Positions 49,205 to 58,138 of a stretch of 64,000 nucleotides of DNA are shown piece by piece. The notes under the pieces are model-generated. The model was not told the origin of the DNA. It saw only the letters and a list, made by a program, of their open reading frames with translations, and did not search any database. This stretch comes from an uncultured Sulfolobales archaeon (GTDB lineage Archaea; Thermoproteota; Thermoprotei_A; Sulfolobales; NBVN01): the NCBI GenBank assembly GCA_938073905.1, contig CALJEN010000003.1, forward strand, positions 29,930 to 93,929, written 5' to 3'. Made by a program: the position numbers and the translations under genes. Positions within the stretch are counted from its first letter, which is position 1. Every line of letters starts with the position of its first letter.

Positions 49205-49773
49205 AGTGTGTCCTGGGGGGCGGCGAGGTCTTCGCCCACGTCGCTCGGCTGTTCGGGGAGGAAGCCCTAGGAGCAGTAGAGGGCTATACACCGGTATACT
49301 GCTTCGGGGTCTTCACTGAGGTCTACCTGCTCAAGGAGCCTCTCCTGGGGGCCGTGGAGCTGGTAATGAGGAGCGGGAGGGTCCCCTACTTCGCCGGGCT
49401 CTACGCCGGGAGGCTGAGGTCTTCCAGGCCGGCGTTCATCCCGTCGCACATCCTTGTCGAGAAGATCTACAGGCACCTGGGGCGTCTCGTCAGGGCCGTG
49501 AGGGGGTCTGAGGCTGGAATAAAGGCGGTGCTCTACGGGAGGGACCTGCTCGCCGAGTCCGCGACTTCATGCTACGAACCCGTGGAACTCGGGGATGTTC
49601 TCTCCGTCGTCGGGCCTGACGGGCGCGTGTACGCGGTGGGACTGTCGAGAATATCCAGCTGCGAGGAGCTCGGGAGGCTCGGGAGGACGGACACCGTAGT
49701 GAAGACGGTGTTCGACCTCGGTTGGTACCTAAGGGGAGGCACCGTCCCTAGGGAGGTCAAGTACAGACTGTAG
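49201..49773 (+). CDS. Nip7-like PUA-domain ribosome biogenesis protein
   Basis: About 190 residues from TTG 49201, which overlaps the methyltransferase stop. The order of motifs follows eukaryotic and archaeal Nip7: an N-terminal alpha/beta domain with a YCFGVFTEVYLL strand, then a PUA domain with KAVLYGRDLLAES, GDVLSVVGPDGRVYAVGLSR and TVFDLGWYLRGGT. Nip7 assists large-subunit pre-rRNA processing. Frame choice is secured by codon pattern and the coupled start. Confidence 0.78.
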   Translation: MKCVLGGGEVFAHVARLFGEEALGAVEGYTPVYCFGVFTEVYLLKEPLLGAVELVMRSGRVPYFAGLYAGRLRSSRPAFIPSHILVEKIYRHLGRLVRAVRGSEAGIKAVLYGRDLLAESATSCYEPVELGDVLSVVGPDGRVYAVGLSRISSCEELGRLGRTDTVVKTVFDLGWYLRGGTVPREVKYRL

Positions 49774-50074
49774 TTTGAGGCGACCGGGCTCTACGTCCCC
49801 CGCCAAACTATTCCTCCGCGAAAACCCGTCGCATCGCTGCGGCGTCCTGGAGCTAGAGCCTAAGTCTACGAAGGCTCTCCGCGGGTCTGGATATAGGGAG
49901 GAGCGTTGAGGTGAGGACCCGTATCCTCGACTTCCCAGTCCCTCGGGGTTCTCTTGGTTCCTACGCTCCGCACCACCTCGACGTCTACGTCCGGCGGGGC
50001 CAAGCAGATAATTTTGCTCCACCGCAGGATATCCCCGGTGAGGTAGGTCGAGGCCTAGGGGAGAGATAGTCAGT

Positions 50075-51355
50075 ATGGCCCTCCCGACGCTCGTGAGCAT
50101 GATTCCGGACTCTGTCATAAGCCTGGTGAGTATGGCTGTCGCCTCCAGGATCGGCACCGAGGCGGTCGCCGGGACGGGCCTGGCCTCCTACTTCTTCTTC
50201 ATACTCATGGCATTGATGTCCGTCTTCATGGTGGGGCTACTGGTCTACTGCTCGCAGGCTTACGGAGCGGGGAGGAGAGACCTCGTCGAGAGGGCCGTCG
50301 GAGAGTCCCTGACGATCTCGCTGGTGCTGGCCACGGCCATAGTGGTCTCCTCGTACCTGTGGGTCCAGGGCTACGTGAGCGTCCTATCGGGAGGTCGGCA
50401 GGAGGTCGCCGCCGTTGCCGTCACCTACCTGAGCCTGAGGCTGCTCTCGGCACCCGCGACGATGGTCGTCTCGGTCTTGGCCTCCTCCTACAGGGCCGTC
50501 GACATGCCCTGGGTGCCGGCGTACTCCTCGATATCCGTCGGCGTCTCCAGCGCCGTGCTCATCCCCTCGCTGGGGCTGGGATACCTCCACCTTCCGAGGA
50601 TGGGGGTGGAGGGCATGGGGCTTGCCTCGGCGGTGTCGCAGTACGTGGGCCTGCTCGTCTATGCGTTCTTCAGGCCCCCGTTTAGGCTCCGCCCGAGGCT
50701 CCCCTCAGGAGTGCTCCTCAGGGTCCTCGCAGTCGGGGTACCGGCCTCTCTCGAGAGGGTGGTGAGCAGCGCGGGGCAGAACGTATACATCAACGCGGTG
50801 GCGAGGTCGGGGGTCGAAGCGCTGGCCGCTCACAACATAGGTATAAGCTTAGAGAGCGTAGTCATTAACCCGGTCTTTGCCATAAGCATCGCGGCATCGG
50901 CGAGAGTGGGGCAGAGGATCGGGTCGAGGGGCTCGGAGGGGTTGGACGACCTGACCAGGGAGGCCCTCAAGGTAGGCCTATCGTGGATGTCGGTGGCCAC
51001 GGTCCTGCTCCTGGCGATGTCCCCCGTCGCGGGAAACGCGTTCACTCGAGAGGAGGCGGTGGCCGGGCTGGTCGGAGCCTACCTGGTCCTGGCAGCCGTA
51101 TCCGAGATAGGCTTCGGTGGCTCGCTGGCCCTCCAGGGAGTAATTAGGGGGATGGGCAGCACGTGGGTGCCCCTCGCCGTAAACTCCTTCGCCGTGCTCG
51201 TCCTCAGAGCGGCTCTCGCCCAGGCACTGCAGCCCGCCTACGGGATCTACGGGGTCTGGGCGACGCAGATAACCGACATGTACGGCAGGTTCGCGGTATC
51301 CTACCTCCTCTACAGAAGGCTCAAGTCGAGGCTCCTCGTGAGGCTAGTGCCCTAG
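50075..51355 (+). CDS. MATE family multidrug/cation antiporter
   Basis: 426 residues, twelve predicted membrane helices in two homologous halves. The first half opens with MALPTLVSMIPDSVISLVSM and contains AGTGLASYFFFILMAL; the second half opens near LLRVLAVGVPASLERVVSSAGQNVYINAVARSG. MATE proteins export drugs using Na+ or H+. The ATG is the first start after an in-frame stop; upstream codons (RGEIVS) look family-like but offer no start. The 301-base gap before it (49774-50074) holds only a TATA-like GATAATTTT near 50007. Confidence 0.9.
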   Translation: MALPTLVSMIPDSVISLVSMAVASRIGTEAVAGTGLASYFFFILMALMSVFMVGLLVYCSQAYGAGRRDLVERAVGESLTISLVLATAIVVSSYLWVQGYVSVLSGGRQEVAAVAVTYLSLRLLSAPATMVVSVLASSYRAVDMPWVPAYSSISVGVSSAVLIPSLGLGYLHLPRMGVEGMGLASAVSQYVGLLVYAFFRPPFRLRPRLPSGVLLRVLAVGVPASLERVVSSAGQNVYINAVARSGVEALAAHNIGISLESVVINPVFAISIAASARVGQRIGSRGSEGLDDLTREALKVGLSWMSVATVLLLAMSPVAGNAFTREEAVAGLVGAYLVLAAVSEIGFGGSLALQGVIRGMGSTWVPLAVNSFAVLVLRAALAQALQPAYGIYGVWATQITDMYGRFAVSYLLYRRLKSRLLVRLVP

Positions 51356-51394
51356 CCGGCACGCCTCGCGAGGGATACCGTCGGTGGAGAAGCT

Positions 51395-52126
51395 CTACAT
51401 GTGCATCCTGACCTTGCTCTCGGCCTCCCTAACGGCCTCCTTCAGCATCTCCTCGGCCTCCTCGACTATCTTCGACTGCTCGAGCAGCTCGCCGACGTCT
51501 ATCGACAGGCCGAGCAGCTCGCCGACCCTCTCCACGGCCACCGAGGCCGCCCTCGGGTCGTACCTGCTCGGGTCCGTATACGGGAGGACCACGAGGGTCG
51601 GGATACCGCGGGTCTCGAGCGCCATGCTCAGGAGGGCCAGCGGCCCCACTACGTAGAGGCCTCTCGGGAGCGGCGTCTCCGGGAGCGTCCACCCGCACTC
51701 GTTGAGGCACAGCCACGAGAGCTCCTCTCCCTCGTTCACCCTGAACTTCTGGTTCAGCCCGCCGATGAGTATGGCCCTCCGACCCCCTACTGAGGAGAAC
51801 CAGTCCGCTACCGCCTCCACGAAGGTCTGCCTCTCCGCAGTGTGGGGTATCACGTTGTTCAGCAGGAACAGGATGCCGGAGCCTCCGTGGGCAAAGAGCT
51901 CGAAGGGCGTCACTATGCCGTAGTCCTCGACCGCGATGAAGTCGGGCATGTACTTCGTGAATACGTTGCCCACCTTGGGGGCTCTCAGCTTCTTGACCAT
52001 GTACCTAACGGCTATGGTGCCCACGTAGCCGAAGCCCGGGAAGCCCGTTACGAGGAGCCACTCTCTCCTACCCTCTACTACCCTCTTCCCTTGCTCCGAC
52101 AGGACTACCCTGACCGACTTCGCCAA
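51395..52126 (-). CDS. PAC2-family proteasome assembly chaperone-like protein
   Basis: 243 residues. Pattern of COG2047/PAC2 proteins: LLVTGFPGFGYVGTIAVRYMVKKL, then PDFIAVEDYGIVTPFELFAHG, AILIGGLNQ and YVVGPLALLSMALETRGIPTLVVLPYTDP. Archaeal members (PbaA/PbaB) bind the 20S proteasome. The C-terminal 45 residues form a charged coiled coil (LLEQSKIVEEAEEMLKEAVRE). It overlaps the upstream PUA gene by 59 bases in another frame; no later canonical start exists. Confidence 0.87.
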   Translation of the reverse strand: MAKSVRVVLSEQGKRVVEGRREWLLVTGFPGFGYVGTIAVRYMVKKLRAPKVGNVFTKYMPDFIAVEDYGIVTPFELFAHGGSGILFLLNNVIPHTAERQTFVEAVADWFSSVGGRRAILIGGLNQKFRVNEGEELSWLCLNECGWTLPETPLPRGLYVVGPLALLSMALETRGIPTLVVLPYTDPSRYDPRAASVAVERVGELLGLSIDVGELLEQSKIVEEAEEMLKEAVREAESKVRMHM

Positions 52127-52610
52127 CTAGGCATGCCCTTATCTTAACGGCGGGCCCTCTAATAAACTCCAAGACCTCTCGTGGAGACAGCCTCAGGGTC
52201 CCGGTGCACAGGAGCCTGTCCGACTCGTCGACGACCAGGACCTCGTCTCCGGCTCTCAGGTTCTCGTCTACGTACAGGACGTGCCTAGCGAAGACGCTCG
52301 ACCCGTGCTCTAGCAGGTCTCTCGCTACCTCGGAGGCCACGACGCACCTTAGCCTCGGGTAGCTCACGGCCTTGTGCAGCAGAACCGCGCCGTAGATGGA
52401 GGGTATCAGGGTGTAGGTGTACGCTCTAACGGTGTACAGGACTCGCCCATCCCCGTCCAGGATGGCCCTGATCCTCCCGGTCCTCTTGGAGATCCTCAGG
52501 TAGACCGCGTCCGGCACGGCGCTGCGCCCGACGCCTAGCCCGAACTGGTAGTCGGCGACGGACCTGAGCATATCGACCTCCTCTCTCGTGGCCCGCCTGA
52601 CCACGTACAC
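52068..52610 (-). CDS. stand-alone PUA-domain protein, likely detached TgtA C-terminal module
   Basis: 180 residues. The N-terminal part (residues 1-85) matches the domain preceding PUA in archaeosine transglycosylase/ArcS proteins (EEVDMLRSVADYQFGLG, RISKRTGRIRAIL). The PUA domain follows: VVASEVARDLLEHGSSVFARHVLYVDENLRAGDEVLVVDE (in part) then GTLRLSPREVLEFIRGPAVKIR. The tgtA gene at 53730 lacks this module, so in this organism it is encoded separately. The last residues overlap the PAC2-like gene. Confidence 0.82.
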   Translation of the reverse strand: MYVVRRATREEVDMLRSVADYQFGLGVGRSAVPDAVYLRISKRTGRIRAILDGDGRVLYTVRAYTYTLIPSIYGAVLLHKAVSYPRLRCVVASEVARDLLEHGSSVFARHVLYVDENLRAGDEVLVVDESDRLLCTGTLRLSPREVLEFIRGPAVKIRACLVGEVGQGSPVGAREEGSRG

Positions 52611-52745
52611 TCCCTCTGCTCCCCGAATCCGCTCCGGCCGGCATTAATCTCACAGCGGACTCGGCTCTCCGCTCCGGAGTCCCGACAGTCGCGAACTCGC
52701 TCCGAAACTTTTTTAGACTGCGGCGAATAGTCTACGGCGTCGTCG

Positions 52746-53714
52746 ATGGTCCGGAGGGACGAGAAGCTAGTGTTCATAGCTTTGGGAGGCAACGCGTTTC
52801 AGAGCAAGGGGGACAGGGGGACACCGGAGGACTACTGGAGGAACGCGACCGCGGCGGCCGAAACGATCGTGAGGATAGTGGAGGAGGGCTACAGGGTAGC
52901 GGTAACCCACGGCAACGGTCCCCAGGTCGGCATAATAAGCGAGTGGATGGAGGGGCTGAAGGCGAGGATACCTCCCCAGACCCTCGACATAGCTGGCTCC
53001 ATGACGCAGGGCTGGCTGGGGTACCTGCTGGTCCAGGCGATCCATAACACCCTAGCCGATAGGGGGCTGGTAGATAGGGTCAGGGGGGCCGTCGCGCTGG
53101 TCAACAGGGTCGCGGTGAGGGAGGACGACCCGGCGTGGCAGAACCCAACGAAGTTCATCGGGGCTTGGTACACGGACGAGGCCGAGGTCGAGAGGCTGTC
53201 GAAGGAGAAGGGCTGGGTGTTCAAGAGGGATCCCAGAGGAGGGTGGAGGAGAGTCGTGCCCTCGCCCGACCCCTACAGGAACGTCGAGGTGGAGGCTGTT
53301 AAGACCCTCCTCAGCAACGGGTGGATAGTGGTGGCGTCCGGAGGAGGGGGTATCCCGGTGGTCGAGAAGGAGCGGGGCAAGCTCGTCGGGTGCGAGGCCG
53401 TCATAGACAAGGACCTGGCCGGAGAGGTGCTGGCTACGGCTCTCGGCGCCGGGCACTTCGTGATACTGACGGACGTCGACGGGGTCTACCTAGACTTCGG
53501 AAGAGACGGTGCGAGGAGGCTCGAGAGGGTATCGGTCGACGAGCTCGAGCAGTACTACAGAGAGGGGCACTTCCCTCCCGGGTCCATGGGACCCAAAGTC
53601 TTGGCCAGCATACGCTTCATAAGGCACGGGGGACTGAGGGCCGCGATAGGACACCTTCGCGAGGGCTACGACGTCGTACGGGGCGTCGGGGGCACCCAGG
53701 TCTTCCCAAGGTAG
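52746..53714 (+). CDS. arcC: carbamate kinase
   Basis: 322 residues. Amino acid kinase fold: FIALGGNAFQ at the N-terminus, VTHGNGPQVG, then VASGGGGIPVVE and ILTDVDGVYLDFG, ending with FPPGSMGPKVLASIRFI. It interconverts carbamoyl phosphate plus ADP with carbamate plus ATP; in hyperthermophiles it often makes carbamoyl phosphate for pyrimidine or arginine synthesis. ATG start about 35 bases after an AACTTTTTTAG promoter element (near 52706). Confidence 0.95.
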   Translation: MVRRDEKLVFIALGGNAFQSKGDRGTPEDYWRNATAAAETIVRIVEEGYRVAVTHGNGPQVGIISEWMEGLKARIPPQTLDIAGSMTQGWLGYLLVQAIHNTLADRGLVDRVRGAVALVNRVAVREDDPAWQNPTKFIGAWYTDEAEVERLSKEKGWVFKRDPRGGWRRVVPSPDPYRNVEVEAVKTLLSNGWIVVASGGGGIPVVEKERGKLVGCEAVIDKDLAGEVLATALGAGHFVILTDVDGVYLDFGRDGARRLERVSVDELEQYYREGHFPPGSMGPKVLASIRFIRHGGLRAAIGHLREGYDVVRGVGGTQVFPR

Positions 53715-53729
53715 TCAGCTTTTGCGGCT

Positions 53730-55331
53730 CTACGGGGCACCGCACAGCTCTACGAACCGCACCCGCGAGCAGTCCACGGCTCCGCATATCCTCTTTTCGA
53801 CGAACTCCGGACTGGACCAGGAGTACCTACGGCAGGTAAACACCAGCGCCTCGCTCTCACCGCTACCGACCAGCCTTAGGATCCTTTCGAGCATCTTCCT
53901 CGAGAGGCTCTTGGAGGCACTGAGGGATACCTCGAACTGGGAGTACGGGTACGCATGGGAGACCTCCACCGGCACCAGGTCGAAGAAGGGCAGGTACGCG
54001 AACCTGAGGTACTCCTCGGGGTCGGAGCCCTCCCTGCTCAAGAACTCCAGCGCCCTCCTGTACACACGCGACGAGGCGAACGGCTTGTCCCTGGGATCTC
54101 CCGGGAACAGGGCGATGGGCCTTCTGGGCTCGCGCGACATCTCTCTCCCCAAGTACTCCTCGAGGAACCTTCTGTGCCTCACGAGCTCTGGCCTGTGGTA
54201 CGACGTGACCTCGGTGAGGAACACTCCCCTGCCCAACCCCCTGAACCTGGTGTCCAGCTCCTCGATCCAGCCCACGTAGCGGATGAGCCTCCCGAAGGCG
54301 TCTCTGGCCGAGGGGTGGGACCTGGCCAGGCGCTCTAGCAGCTCCCACAGCCTCCCCTCCTTTATGGCCTCCTTCGTCTCCCTCACGGACTTATTGATGA
54401 CGCTCAGATTGTGCTCCGCGAGCAGCCTGGTCCTCTCCTCCTTGCTCATTTCCACGAGGTCTCCGGGCTCGAACCTCCGACACACGGGACAGCTGCAGGG
54501 GAAGTAGCTGAGGCTATCCAGCCTGAAGGTACCGTAGTCGGTCATGTACCGGTCGTCTCTAGCATAGAGTATGTAGGAGGCCGAGTCGAAGGTGTCGGCT
54601 CCCAGGGCCACCGCGATGGGGATGAGCAGCGGGTGCCCGCCGCCGAAGAGGTGGACCGGCTTGTCCAAGGGTGCCGATGACTTGACCGTGTACACCATGT
54701 CGACCACCTTCCTGAAGTCGTACTTCTCGAGGGCCTTCACCGGGCTCCCGACAGCGTAGATGCTGTAGAACTCCGCCAGCTCCCTAGACCTCTCGGCGCT
54801 CCGCCTGAGGACGTCCAGGTGCACCCCTCCCTGAACGGGGAGGACCCACGCGATCCTGTCGGAGCTGCGCTCGACGACCTCGAGGGAGAGGTGGGCCCTC
54901 CTCAGGGTCTCCTCGGCGCTGAGCCTGGCCTCCTCGACCGTCGCGGTGTCCGGAGTGGGAATGTCCACTATCACCGCTATGTCCGGCTCCAGAGCCTCCT
55001 CGAACTCCACGAGCTCCACGGGGTCTATGGCCACCCTCTCGAGGCCGTACACTAGGAGCTGGTAGGCTCCCGAGTCGGTCATCACCACGCCGCCGAAGTT
55101 CAGCAGCTCGTGCACTCTGACGCTCCTGCCCTCCAGCTTCCTCTTGATTATGTAGGCGTTGGTTATGACTTGCTTGAAGCCGAGCTCCTCGATCCTCTCT
55201 AGCGGCACGTCCTGGGACTGTCTAAACGGGTGCACTACGGGGAAAAAGGCGGGGGTCTCTACCGTCCCCGTCCTCAGCTTCAGCCTCCCTATTCTGCCCG
55301 CGAGGTCCTTGTCCTTTAGCTCGAAGCTCAA
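53730..55331 (-). CDS. tgtA: archaeosine tRNA-guanine transglycosylase without PUA domain
   Basis: 533 residues. It exchanges guanine-15 of tRNA for preQ0, the first step of archaeosine. The catalytic aspartates are in VMTDSGAYQLL and LFGGGHPLLIP...GADTFDSASY; the zinc site is CSCPVC. The C-terminal extension (PFASSRVYRRALEFL, VEVSHAYPYSQFEVSL) corresponds to domains C1-C2, but it stops before PUA, which appears at 52068. It overlaps the Sm-like gene by 4 bases as the last member of the RNA-processing operon. Confidence 0.94.
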   Translation of the reverse strand: MSFELKDKDLAGRIGRLKLRTGTVETPAFFPVVHPFRQSQDVPLERIEELGFKQVITNAYIIKRKLEGRSVRVHELLNFGGVVMTDSGAYQLLVYGLERVAIDPVELVEFEEALEPDIAVIVDIPTPDTATVEEARLSAEETLRRAHLSLEVVERSSDRIAWVLPVQGGVHLDVLRRSAERSRELAEFYSIYAVGSPVKALEKYDFRKVVDMVYTVKSSAPLDKPVHLFGGGHPLLIPIAVALGADTFDSASYILYARDDRYMTDYGTFRLDSLSYFPCSCPVCRRFEPGDLVEMSKEERTRLLAEHNLSVINKSVRETKEAIKEGRLWELLERLARSHPSARDAFGRLIRYVGWIEELDTRFRGLGRGVFLTEVTSYHRPELVRHRRFLEEYLGREMSREPRRPIALFPGDPRDKPFASSRVYRRALEFLSREGSDPEEYLRFAYLPFFDLVPVEVSHAYPYSQFEVSLSASKSLSRKMLERILRLVGSGESEALVFTCRRYSWSSPEFVEKRICGAVDCSRVRFVELCGAP

Positions 55332-55792
55332 CTCGACGACGTCCTCGCTCTAGACTTGCTCTCCATGTACTCCTGCCATACGCTGTACAGCTTCTCGGCG
55401 AAGGGTCCGGACCCCTCTACCCCCCGCTCGCTGACTACGTACCTATCCAGGAACCTCACGGCGTTCAGTATCTCGTCGACCTTCACCGCGTCCGGCCTGA
55501 CCTTCAGTCTCTCCACGACGTACGCCGCGAACTCCTTGGCGTTGAAGACGGCCTTCTCCTTGAGGATTATCTCCGACACCCTCCCGCCGCTTATGAAGAC
55601 CTTCGGCAGCTCGTTCCCACCGGGGTCTCTCACGTCCTCGAGAACCATGTGCAGGGTCAGTCCGTCCACGTCGAGCCCCTTCAGCCTCCCCTCGTACTTA
55701 GTCCCGTCCGACAGCTTGACGACCACTACGTGGTCTAGGAGAGAGTACAGCTCCTGCCTCAGCCGCCTGGTGGCCTCGCTCACGGGAGTCAC
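55328..55792 (-). CDS. Sm-like archaeal protein with C-terminal domain (SmAP3-like)
   Basis: 154 residues. Residues 15-75 are the Sm fold: Sm1 is LLDHVVVVKLSDGTKYEGRLKGLDVDGLTLHMVL (in part), Sm2 is KVFISGGRVSEIIL. The remaining 80 residues form an extra domain (AKEFAAYVVERLKVRPDAVKV...), as in crenarchaeal SmAP3. Such rings bind U-rich RNA. Translationally coupled to tgtA and 22 bases from the TIM-barrel gene. Confidence 0.87.
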   Translation of the reverse strand: MTPVSEATRRLRQELYSLLDHVVVVKLSDGTKYEGRLKGLDVDGLTLHMVLEDVRDPGGNELPKVFISGGRVSEIILKEKAVFNAKEFAAYVVERLKVRPDAVKVDEILNAVRFLDRYVVSERGVEGSGPFAEKLYSVWQEYMESKSRARTSSS

Positions 55793-55813
55793 CAGGAACC
55801 AGCTGTTGTCGGT

Positions 55814-56620
55814 CTAATATGTTCTAGAGAGCGACAGGCTCTTCAGGTCCCTCTCGAAGAGCCTGATCGCGTTCAGCAGGGAGTCGCACTCGACCGAGCC
55901 GCCGCAGGCGACCTCGGCGACCATCCGGGGAGCCCCGAGCCTCGCGACGAACTCCGCGAGCTCCTCGATCCTCAGCACGCCGGTGCCGGGGAGCATGTGC
56001 CTATCGGAGAAGCCGTCGTTGTCGTGGACGTGTACCGACACCACGAGGCTCCCGAGAATGTCCCCGAACGCCCTCAGCGGGACTCTGGTTATCAGCGCGT
56101 GGCCCACGTCGACGCACGCGCCCACCGCGGGCGACCCGACCCTCCTCACGATCTCCGCTATGTCCTCAGGCAGGGCGCCGAGGAGAGCCCTGCTGCTGGC
56201 ATTCTCGACGAGCACCCGGGAGCCTCCTATCGGGAGCTCCACTAGGCTTTTCAGGTACCTGGTTGCCAGACCTATGGAGCTCCCGTGCGGCGGCAGGTTC
56301 GGCAGGTGAGTGACGTAGTAGTCGACCTTCAGCCTATCGAGGATCCTCATCCACTTAGCGAACCTGCTAACGGCTCTCGCGAGTCCCCGCTCGCTGGGTT
56401 CCAGCCGGTCGTAGGGCAGGTGGACGGAGAAAGTCTCGGTGTCGTACCCTGAGACTATGTCGGCCACCTTCTCTAGCTCGGAGAGCTCGTCCACCCCGCT
56501 GAGGAGGAAGTTATCGAAGCTAAGCTCCACCGCTCTGTAGCCCCTCGAGAAGAGCCTCTCGACAGCTCTAGAGGGAGCCAGCCTCAGGTAGACCATGGTG
56601 GATACGCTGAGCTTAAGCAT
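55814..56620 (-). CDS. sugar phosphate isomerase/epimerase-like TIM-barrel protein
   Basis: 268 residues of the xylose-isomerase-like TIM-barrel/AP-endonuclease 2 superfamily. Metal-site positions are visible: VELSFDNF, TFSVHLPYDRLEPS, VLVENASSRA, CVDVGHALI and VSVHVHDNDGFSDRHMLPGTGV. Substrate unknown. Its place inside the RNase P/Sm/tgtA operon is odd for a sugar enzyme; an endonuclease IV-like activity is possible but several of its metal ligands cannot be matched by eye. Confidence 0.75.
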   Translation of the reverse strand: MLKLSVSTMVYLRLAPSRAVERLFSRGYRAVELSFDNFLLSGVDELSELEKVADIVSGYDTETFSVHLPYDRLEPSERGLARAVSRFAKWMRILDRLKVDYYVTHLPNLPPHGSSIGLATRYLKSLVELPIGGSRVLVENASSRALLGALPEDIAEIVRRVGSPAVGACVDVGHALITRVPLRAFGDILGSLVVSVHVHDNDGFSDRHMLPGTGVLRIEELAEFVARLGAPRMVAEVACGGSVECDSLLNAIRLFERDLKSLSLSRTY

Positions 56621-56638
56621 CTCATCGCCCGAGGCTGT

Positions 56639-57112
56639 CTACAGCTTCTCGGCGATCCTCATCGCCTTCCTCCTCGTCCCGGTGGTCGATGTCGGCACGG
56701 CCACCACCTTGACCCCGCCGATTTCTCTTATAAGAGACAGGAGCAGGAACACGTGGTTCCTCCACGTGTGTCTGAACGACAGTACTCCCACCCCCCTGGA
56801 CTCGTCGTAGTAGACGAGGGTCGGTCTCGCCGCTCCGTAGCCGAGGGCTCCGAAGAGGAGCTGGCAGCTCCTCTTCACGGCTTCCTCGACGTCGGCCCTC
56901 CTGACCCTCGCCAGGTCTCCGGAGATGGCCACGATCTCGAAGACCATGTACCTCTTCCTAGGCCTCGCGGGTCTAGACGCTCGGTCGCCGAGCAGCGTCC
57001 TGAGCACGATCACAGCTCTCCTCGTCCTGCGCCACGCCACGATCCCGAGGTACGCAGACAGGAGGGAGGCGGCCAGCGCGGCCACGGCCAGCGGTAGAGG
57101 GTCAAGCGGCAT
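56639..57112 (-). CDS. rnp2: RNase P protein component 2 (Pop5) with N-terminal hydrophobic helix
   Basis: 157 residues. The Pop5 core begins at about residue 52: KRYMVFEIVAISGDL, then VEEAVKRSCQLLFGALGYG, GVGVLSFRHTWRNHVFLLLSLI and IGGVKVVAVPTSTTGTRRK. Upstream lies a stretch with LPLAVAALAASLLSAYLGIVAWRRTRR (written in part), which looks like a membrane anchor with positive residues inside. The ATG sits inside the Rpp30 stop region (11-base overlap), which favours the long form; internal GTG codons could give a soluble form. Confidence 0.88.
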   Translation of the reverse strand: MPLDPLPLAVAALAASLLSAYLGIVAWRRTRRAVIVLRTLLGDRASRPARPRKRYMVFEIVAISGDLARVRRADVEEAVKRSCQLLFGALGYGAARPTLVYYDESRGVGVLSFRHTWRNHVFLLLSLIREIGGVKVVAVPTSTTGTRRKAMRIAEKL

Positions 57113-57686
57113 CCGGCACCAGCTCCCCGGGCGTCTTGAGAACGGCCTTGAGGGCCAGGGCCTCCGGCACCCCCAAGACCGAGGCCAGCGCGGACATGGC
57201 GGTGGGATGGACCAGGGTCGATGCGTCCGCGGCTCCGCTGCACATGTAGATCCTCACCTTACCCCGGGCGTAGAGCCTGAAGAGCAGGTAGTAGTAGTCC
57301 ACTGGGCTGCCGTCGATTATCCTCTGGAGCAGCTCCGAGAACTCCACCTCCACCGGTGCTCCGAGCGAGATCACTCTCCTCCAGAAGCCCTTGTCCGCTT
57401 CGCCCAGGTCGTCGAAGAGTATCCTCACGCTGTCCACGCTCCCGGCGAGCTTGGGGTAAGCCTTCAGGTCGTCCCTAGACCTCACGAGCAGCACCCTGAG
57501 CCCCCTGCTCTTGCGGTATCTGTCGACCGAGCTCCTCGCCAGCTCGAACCTCGGAACCAGCCGCAGCCCTCCCACGTCCCGGAATGAGTCTATCCCGCAT
57601 ACGGCAATCGCTCTATAGCCGAGCCTGGAAGCGTGCCTAGCTAGGGCCTCGTCCACGGTGCCCTTGAAGCAGAGGTCAACCGCCAC
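57102..57686 (-). CDS. rnp3: RNase P protein component 3 (Rpp30)
   Basis: 194 residues with a TIM-barrel pattern: AVDLCFKGTVDEALARHAS, YRAIAVCG, VRILFDDLG, then a C-terminal IYMCSGAADASTLVHPTAMSALASVLG. It is a subunit of the RNA-based RNase P that matures tRNA 5' ends and pairs with Pop5-containing subcomplexes. It overlaps the DUF54 gene by 11 bases and Pop5 by 11 bases, so all three are translationally coupled. Confidence 0.9.
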   Translation of the reverse strand: MAVDLCFKGTVDEALARHASRLGYRAIAVCGIDSFRDVGGLRLVPRFELARSSVDRYRKSRGLRVLLVRSRDDLKAYPKLAGSVDSVRILFDDLGEADKGFWRRVISLGAPVEVEFSELLQRIIDGSPVDYYYLLFRLYARGKVRIYMCSGAADASTLVHPTAMSALASVLGVPEALALKAVLKTPGELVPDAA

Positions 57687-58128
57687 AGGCCTCCCCGAAA
57701 CTCTTCAGGACGGTCGCTAGGTCGCTCCGGCGAACCCCCTCGAACGACGCCACCACCTTGACGACGTCGTCGCCTTCGCTGAGCACCATCCTCCCCAGGT
57801 AGAGGTCTTGCTTGCTTAGCCTGACGTGCACCCTGGCCCTCCTCCTCTCGACCCTGCCCTCGAGGGTCGCGAGCAGGAGGTCCCTGTCTCTCCCGCTCAT
57901 GCCGCAGAGGAGGTGCCTCAGGGCCTCCCCGGCTGGATCCCCCTCTATCGAGAGCTTCAGGACTTTGATGACGTTTCCGTAGTAGCCCTCGAGGCTCTGG
58001 ACTCTGACGCGCTGAGCGAGAACCTGCCTGAGGCCCGCCGGGACGGCGTTGAGCAGGGCGCTGAGGACCCTCCCCTCATCCTCCGTTGCGTGAGCGAAGG
58101 CCGAGAGCTCGAGGGCCACCTTCACCAT
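57676..58128 (-). CDS. DUF54/COG1325 exosome-associated RNA-binding protein
   Basis: 150 residues of the archaeal family once called exosome subunit-like DUF54. Start pattern ELSAFAHATEDEGRVLSALLNAVP, then a YYGNVIKVL segment and a ferredoxin-like second half (RVHVRLSKQDLYLGRMVLSEGDDVVKVVASF in part). It lies between eL15 and rpp30, the standard archaeal order. Confidence 0.88.
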   Translation of the reverse strand: MVKVALELSAFAHATEDEGRVLSALLNAVPAGLRQVLAQRVRVQSLEGYYGNVIKVLKLSIEGDPAGEALRHLLCGMSGRDRDLLLATLEGRVERRRARVHVRLSKQDLYLGRMVLSEGDDVVKVVASFEGVRRSDLATVLKSFGEACGG

Positions 58129-58138
58129 GACGTCTCCG

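Noticed and set aside
49729..50157. 142-residue minus-strand frame between the Nip7-like and MATE genes
   Set aside because: It overlaps both genes' ends and has random composition.
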